From: JAWKIW01 sp046331175
GTDB taxonomy: Bacteria > Actinomycetota > Acidimicrobiia > Acidimicrobiales > Acidimicrobilacustridaceae
Assembly (NCBI GenBank): GCA_046331175.1
Contig: JAXLRI010000016.1
Span: 70,165 to 134,164, forward strand
DNA length: 64,000 nt
Direction of reading: 5' to 3'
Each line of letters opens with the position of its first letter. The first letter of the stretch is position 1. Under the pieces are notes generated by a model. That model worked only from the letters and a program-made list of their open reading frames with translations. It searched no databases and was not told the DNA's origin. The position numbers and the translations under genes were made by a program. Below are positions 60,000-64,000 of this stretch, one piece after another.

Positions 60000-62630
60000 A
60001 TGGCTTCCGCTGGGGCGTGGCCACTGATCGGACGCGACGACGAACGGGCCGTCGTCACCACTGCGCTCGTCGAGGGCGCCGGTGTGGTCGTGCGCGGTCC
60101 GGCCGGGGTTGGCAAGTCGCGCCTGGTCGACGAGGTGCTGGCCACCCTGGCGGACGATGCCGTGCCGGTGCACCGGGTGGTCGGGGTGCCCGGTCTGGCC
60201 GCCGTGCCGCTGGGCGCGCTCGTCCCGCTGGTGGGCACGGCCTACGGTGCCGAGGCGTCGGCCCGCCTGGCCGAGGCCCTGGCCCCCCGGTCGGGGGCCG
60301 GGGCGGTGCTGGCCGTCGACGACGCCCACCTGCTCGACCCGGTCTCGGCCGGGCTGGTCCACCAGGTCGCCGTCACCGGCCGGGCCGCGCTCGCCCTGAC
60401 GGTGCGCAGCGGCGAGCCGTCGCCCGCCGAGCTGGAGCGCCTGTGGTCGGCCGGCACCTTGACCGCGGTCGACCTGGGGCCGCTGGCCGACCACCGCCTG
60501 GCCGAGCTGGTGGCGACGGCGCTCGACGGGCCGGTCGAGGACGGCACGCGCACCGCCCTGGTGCGGGCCGCCCACGGCAACGTGCTGTACCTCCGCGAGC
60601 TGCTGGCGGGGTCGGTGGCCGCCGGCGTCCTCACCGCCGACGAGGGCGTGTGGCGACTGCGGGGCGAGCTGGTCGGCAGCCCGGCGCTCGACGACATCGT
60701 CGCCGCCCGGCTGGCCGAGCTCGACCTCGACCAGCGCGAGGCCGTGGAGGTCCTGGCCGTGTCGGGGGCGGTGCCGCTGGACCTGGTGGCCGACCTGGTG
60801 GACCTCGCCGTGCTGGAGGACCTCGAGCGCGTCGGGGTGGTGCGCCTGCTCGGCGACCCCGGTGCGCCGGCGGTCGACCTGGCCCACCCGGTGCACGGCG
60901 AGGTCGTGCGCCGCGGGCTGCCGGCGCTGGCCCGCCTGCGCATCAGCCGGCGCCTGGTCCACGCCGCCACCGACGGACGTGACGTCCCCGACGGCTACGA
61001 GCTGCGGGTGGCGACCTGGGTCGCCGTCGCCGGGCCGAGCGCCGTCGGCGTGGCGCCCGAGCTGCTCGCCGACCTGGCCCGGCGGGCGGTCGAGGTGGGC
61101 GACACCGCGCTGGCCGCCCGCTTGGCCGAGGCCGCGTTCGAGACCGGCGACGACGTGGCGCCGGCGCTGCTCGCCGGGTGGTGCCGGGCCGAGCAGGGCG
61201 ACCACGACGGGGCCCTCCTCCTGCTCGAGCGGGCCTCGGCTCGGGCAGCAGCTGATGGGTTGCCCTCGCTGGAGCGGGCCGCGGTGGCGATGGAGTGGGC
61301 GAGCGCCCGCTGGTGGGCCACCCAGGACACCGCCGGGTCGGCCGCCCTGCTCGATGGCTCGCTGGCCGCCGGCGACGACGGCGCCGCGCTGGCGTCGGCT
61401 CAGCTGGCGATCTTCGACGCGCTCGACGGTCGGCTCACCTCGGCCGTCGAGCGGGCGACGCCGCTGCTGCACCACCCCGTGGACGTGGTGGCGGCCGTGG
61501 CCGCCGCCGGCCTGGCCCCGGCGCTGGCCGTCGCCGATCGACCGGCCGACGCGAAGGAGGTGGCCACCCTCGGCTTCGAACGGGCCATGGCCGTCGGCGG
61601 CATCCTGCCCGGCAACCCGGGGGTGCACCTGGTGAGCCAGATCTTCGCCGCCCTGGTCGATGGCGCCGTGGCCGACGCCGACGCCTTCGCCGAGCTGGTG
61701 CGGGCCGGCGCCGCCAGCCAGCCCAGTCGGCAGGCGCGGGCGTGGGCGTCGATGATGGGCGGCCTCGTGGCCCTGCTCGCCGGTCGCCTCGGCGAGGCCG
61801 TCGAGCGCTCCGTCCAGTCCGACGTCTTGTGGCGTGACGCCGGCCTGCCGGCCATGGCGCGGTGGTCGGGCACCCACGCCGCCCTCGCGGCCGCCGAGCG
61901 GGGCGACCGGGCCGGTGCCGAGGCGCTGCTGGCCCGCCACGCCGGCACGGCGTCGGACGGCTTCGGGCTCGACGAGCCCCGGTGGCACCAGGCCCAGGCG
62001 TGGGTGGCGTGGCTGGCCGGTCGTCGGCCGGCGGCGCTGGAGGCCGTGCACGCCGGCGCCGACGTCGCGGCCGCCGGCGGTGCCATCACGCCCGAGCTGG
62101 AGTGCCTGCACCTGCTGGCGCGCTGGGGTGCCCCGAACGAGGCCGCCGCCGTCCTGGCGCGCGTCGACGCCCTCCCCCTCGGCGCAGAGCTGTCGCGCGC
62201 CCGCCGAGAGCACCTCCGGGCGGTGGTCGCCGCGGATGCCGGGACCCTCGAGGCGGTGGCCGAGCGCTTCGGCTCGGCCGGGGTCCGGGTGCTGGCTGCC
62301 GAGACCTGGGCCCAGGCGGCCAAGGCGCACCGCGGGGCGGGACGGGCCAAGGCGGCCGAGCGGGCCGCCGGTCGGTCGGCGGCGGTGCTGGCCGACCTCG
62401 ATCCGGCCGATCGTCCGTCGACGCCGGCGCTGCAGGGTCGCCGCCACCACCAGGGGCTGTCGGCGCGGGAGGCCGAGGTGGCCCGCCTGGCCGCCGCTGG
62501 ACGGACCAACAAGGAGATTGCCGCCGAGCTGGTGGTGTCCGAGCGGACGGTCGAGAACCACCTCTACCGGGCCTTCACGAAGCTGGGGGTCACCTCCCGC
62601 CGGGAGCTCGCCGGCGCGCTGGAGCCCTGA
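60000..62630 (+). CDS. Large ATP-binding LuxR-type transcription regulator
   Basis: 876 residues from ATG 60000 (TACGGT ends 9 nt upstream). AAA/STAND ATPase: PLIGRDDERAVVTTALVEGA, Walker A VVVRGPAGVGKSRLVDEVLA at about 30-49, Walker B AVLAVDDAHLLDPVSAG, then a winged segment (ARLAELDLDQREAVEVLAVS) and a long helical repeat region. The C-terminal LuxR helix-turn-helix (about 810-872) reads LSAREAEVARLAAAGRTNKE, IAAELVVSERTVENHLYRAF. It should bind a ligand through the STAND part and DNA through the HTH. It is followed by an operator-like dyad and a two-gene operon, its likely target. Confidence 0.92.
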   Translation: MASAGAWPLIGRDDERAVVTTALVEGAGVVVRGPAGVGKSRLVDEVLATLADDAVPVHRVVGVPGLAAVPLGALVPLVGTAYGAEASARLAEALAPRSGAGAVLAVDDAHLLDPVSAGLVHQVAVTGRAALALTVRSGEPSPAELERLWSAGTLTAVDLGPLADHRLAELVATALDGPVEDGTRTALVRAAHGNVLYLRELLAGSVAAGVLTADEGVWRLRGELVGSPALDDIVAARLAELDLDQREAVEVLAVSGAVPLDLVADLVDLAVLEDLERVGVVRLLGDPGAPAVDLAHPVHGEVVRRGLPALARLRISRRLVHAATDGRDVPDGYELRVATWVAVAGPSAVGVAPELLADLARRAVEVGDTALAARLAEAAFETGDDVAPALLAGWCRAEQGDHDGALLLLERASARAAADGLPSLERAAVAMEWASARWWATQDTAGSAALLDGSLAAGDDGAALASAQLAIFDALDGRLTSAVERATPLLHHPVDVVAAVAAAGLAPALAVADRPADAKEVATLGFERAMAVGGILPGNPGVHLVSQIFAALVDGAVADADAFAELVRAGAASQPSRQARAWASMMGGLVALLAGRLGEAVERSVQSDVLWRDAGLPAMARWSGTHAALAAAERGDRAGAEALLARHAGTASDGFGLDEPRWHQAQAWVAWLAGRRPAALEAVHAGADVAAAGGAITPELECLHLLARWGAPNEAAAVLARVDALPLGAELSRARREHLRAVVAADAGTLEAVAERFGSAGVRVLAAETWAQAAKAHRGAGRAKAAERAAGRSAAVLADLDPADRPSTPALQGRRHHQGLSAREAEVARLAAAGRTNKEIAAELVVSERTVENHLYRAFTKLGVTSRRELAGALEP

Positions 62631-62731
62631 TCGGGCTCCCGGTCGGTCGGCAGCGTCGGGGTTGTCGCTCGCCGGACCTGCCGCCGGTGCGCGCGCCCGG
62701 GCAGCGGCTGGGTGGGTGCTGGGTGGTCGGT

Positions 62732-62750
62732 TTGAGTACCGGCCACTCAA
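62732..62750. promoter_or_regulatory. Inverted repeat in the LuxR/small-protein gap
   Basis: TTGAGT-ACCGGCC-ACTCAA: perfect 6-bp arms with a 7-nt spacer, an AT-richer island in a 153-bp GC-rich gap. It lies 102 bp after the LuxR-type gene and 33 bp before the next start. TTGAGT could double as a -35 element. Confidence 0.55.
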
Positions 62751-62783
62751 TCGGGCAGCCGGCGGTCGCGGTTTCCTGGCGCC

Positions 62784-63053
62784 GTGGCCGACGTCGGCGA
62801 GATCTGGCACCGGGCCCGGCACGACCGGGCCTACCGCGAGCAGCTGGAGCGGGACCCCGCGTCGGCGCTCGCCGGCGCCGGGCTCACCGACGACGAGCTC
62901 GCCCTGCTCGACGCCGCCCTGCGAGCGACCCGCCCCTCGGGGGTCCGGGCCCTGTTCGTGGAGCGGCCCGACCGGGCAGGGGCGTCCACGACGCCCACAC
63001 CCCACCCATCGTCCGGCGGGGAGCCCCCGACCGGCAGAAAGGATCCCTCGTGA
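62784..63053 (+). CDS. Small helical protein (LigA-subunit-like motif)
   Basis: 89 residues from GTG 62784. Residues 8-50 (WHRARHDRAYREQLERDPAS, ALAGAGLTDDELALLDAALR) follow the pattern seen in the small alpha subunit of LigAB-type extradiol dioxygenases and in Nif11-like leader regions: R-x-x-L-x-x-DP-x-x-x-L then agLTddE. No catalytic subunit is near. The C-terminal 30 residues are Pro/Thr-rich. The lipoprotein gene overlaps its stop (GTGA). Function unknown. Confidence 0.55.
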   Translation: MADVGEIWHRARHDRAYREQLERDPASALAGAGLTDDELALLDAALRATRPSGVRALFVERPDRAGASTTPTPHPSSGGEPPTGRKDPS

Positions 63054-63616
63054 AGACCAAGCTCCTCGTCTGCGCCGCCCTGGCGGCCGGCGCTGTCGGC
63101 CTGGCGGCCTGCTCCTCGTCGGGCTCGTCGAGCGCCTCCGGCTCGAGCACGACGACGGCGGCCTCGTCGTCCGGTGGCTCGTCCTCGGGTGGCTCGTCGG
63201 GCGGCTCGTCCTCGGCGGCCTCGACCCGCAAGCTCTGCGAGGAGGTCACCGCCGCCGACGTGTCGGCGCTGACCGGCCAGACCATCACCAGCGCCAACGA
63301 GCTCGGCGCCGGCGACCGATTCCGCAGCGGCTTCACCGGGCCGTCGTGCCTCTACAAGACCAGCAGTGGCCTCGGCGGCGTGAGCGCCGAGTTCGTCGCC
63401 GCCGACACGTTCCGGGAGCTCATCGCCGACCCGGGCCTCAAGCCCACCCCGCTCGCCGGCGTCGGCGACGAGGCCTACCAGGTCGTCGACAAGGTGGACG
63501 GCACGAAGGTGATCCGCACCATCGCTCGCAAGGGCGACCAGCAGGTGCTCGTCCTCATCTACTCGGGGACCTCGGCTGACGACGCCAAGACGCTGACCTC
63601 CAAGCTGCTGGGCTGA
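63050..63616 (+). CDS. Putative lipoprotein (DUF3558-like)
   Basis: 188 residues from GTG 63050, overlapping the previous stop and with AAAGGA upstream. Signal peptide and lipobox VGLAAC, then a 40-residue Ser/Gly/Thr-rich linker. The folded part (about 60-188) has RKLCEEVTAADVSALTGQTI, SCLYKTSSGLGGVSAEFVAA and TPLAGVGDEAYQVVDK, the pattern of DUF3558/PknH-sensor-like lipoproteins with two cysteines that may pair. It is surface-anchored; ligand unknown. Confidence 0.82.
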   Translation: MKTKLLVCAALAAGAVGLAACSSSGSSSASGSSTTTAASSSGGSSSGGSSGGSSSAASTRKLCEEVTAADVSALTGQTITSANELGAGDRFRSGFTGPSCLYKTSSGLGGVSAEFVAADTFRELIADPGLKPTPLAGVGDEAYQVVDKVDGTKVIRTIARKGDQQVLVLIYSGTSADDAKTLTSKLLG

Positions 63617-63716
63617 GGTCGCGGCGGCTCCCGGCCCGGCGTCGCTCCGACCGGCGCCTCGCTCGACCCGCTCCCGGCTCGACCCGGTCCGCCACCCGTC
63701 GACCAAGATGGGTGGC

Positions 63717-64000
63717 GTGACCGCGTCGAGACCGACCGACGTCGAGCGGCTGATCGGCATCTACGACGCCGACGGCACGCTGTGGGGCGAGGTGTCCTAC
63801 GTCGTCGGCCACCTGCTGGGCCGCGCCCACTGCGCGCTGTGCGACGTCACCCACGGGTCCCTCCGACCCAAGGCCGCGTGGCAGCGCTGCCAGGCCGAGC
63901 TCGGCGTCCCGTTCGTGGCCATCCACCGCAACGATCGCGACCCGGCGCTGCGCGAGCTGACCGACGGGGCGCTGCCGTGCGTCGTGGCGGTGGGCGCCGA
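63717..64000 (+). CDS. Partial CDS, conserved actinobacterial protein with CxxC motif
   Basis: Runs off the window end; 94 residues visible. GTG 63717 is chosen because CAAGAT plus 7 nt precedes it, like other leaderless starts here; ATG 63708 is in frame. The text ERLIGIYDADGTLWGEVSYV, GRAHCALCDVTHGSLRPKAA, WQRCQAELGVPFVAIHRNDR recalls a small actinobacterial family of unknown function with a CxxCDxTHG motif, perhaps metal- or redox-active. Confidence 0.65.
   Translation, partial: MTASRPTDVERLIGIYDADGTLWGEVSYVVGHLLGRAHCALCDVTHGSLRPKAAWQRCQAELGVPFVAIHRNDRDPALRELTDGALPCVVAVGA

Noticed and set aside
59841..63005. Minus-strand frame of over 1000 codons opposite the LuxR regulator
   Set aside because: Antisense shadow of a gene with clear STAND and LuxR motifs; the translation is compositionally biased and shows no family features.

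Overview
The window is about 64 kb of very GC-rich DNA (roughly 72-73 percent by eye) from the chromosome of an actinobacterium. It contains the replication origin. The order sigM-type sigma factor / anti-sigma / trxB / trxA / cwlM, then parB-parA-rsmG-khpB-yidC-yidD-rnpA-rpmH on the minus strand, then dnaA-dnaN-recF-dciA-gyrB-gyrA-DUF3566-tRNA-Ile on the plus strand, is the classic actinobacterial oriC neighbourhood. The accessory genes (carotenoid cluster, malyl-CoA lyase pair, many short orphan families) and the coding style fit the class Acidimicrobiia best; that placement is inference, because no rRNA gene is present.

Layout. 1-4864: end of a membrane/kinase-like gene, ECF sigma factor with its anti-sigma factor, a small membrane protein, thioredoxin reductase and thioredoxin (each behind its own GGGAAT-type ECF promoter motif), and a CwlM-like protein whose amidase domain has lost its zinc ligands. 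4865-10760: minus-strand segregation/membrane-insertion/ribosome operon, with two parS sites and a 53-bp tandem repeat between rsmG and parA, and rpmH nested inside an extended rnpA frame. 11033-12975: dnaA with DnaA boxes on both sides; the dnaA-dnaN gap carries the unwinding element (DnaA boxes, GC clamp, DnaA-trio-like repeats). 12976-21928: dnaN, recF, dciA, gyrB, gyrA, a TadE-like small protein, DUF3566 and tRNA-Ile(GAT).

22073-34703 is a mixed region: a dehydrogenase-like protein, a FliA/WhiG-class sigma factor, a ribbon-helix-helix protein with operator-like repeats at its promoter, a mycothiol-dependent isomerase-family protein, a CopC-CopD fusion, a histidinol/inositol phosphatase, a P450, a zinc alcohol dehydrogenase, and a three-gene membrane operon holding a protein with three exact 90-bp repeats. 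34838-46794 holds a carotenoid cleavage oxygenase divergent from DUF2252-DUF4436, an aldehyde dehydrogenase, a DUF4349 lipoprotein, an esterase, protein-isoaspartate methyltransferase, an FmdB zinc ribbon, an AAA ATPase and an aldo/keto reductase.

46922-52792 is a complete carotenoid locus: type 2 IPP isomerase, then crtE-crtI-crtB on the minus strand and a split lycopene cyclase crtYc-crtYd on the plus strand, enough for isoprenoid units to become beta-carotene. With the cleavage oxygenase 12 kb away the cell could make apocarotenoids or retinal. 52879-64000 adds SnoaL, F420/PPOX, amino-acid-dehydrogenase-like, NYN-like and PhoD genes, a tandem pair of malyl-CoA lyase / malyl-CoA thioesterase homologues (ethylmalonyl-CoA or hydroxypropionate-type C2 assimilation), a large ATP-binding LuxR regulator and a lipoprotein operon.

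Two themes recur. Many genes start 6-9 nt after a -10 hexamer of the TANNNT type, so they are probably transcribed leaderless. Two intergenic regions carry a matching composite element: a 17-21-17 nt hairpin with the same outer arm sequence but a different, compensated core, followed on the same strand by a G-quadruplex-type G tract. No insertion sequence, prophage, CRISPR array or rRNA gene was seen.
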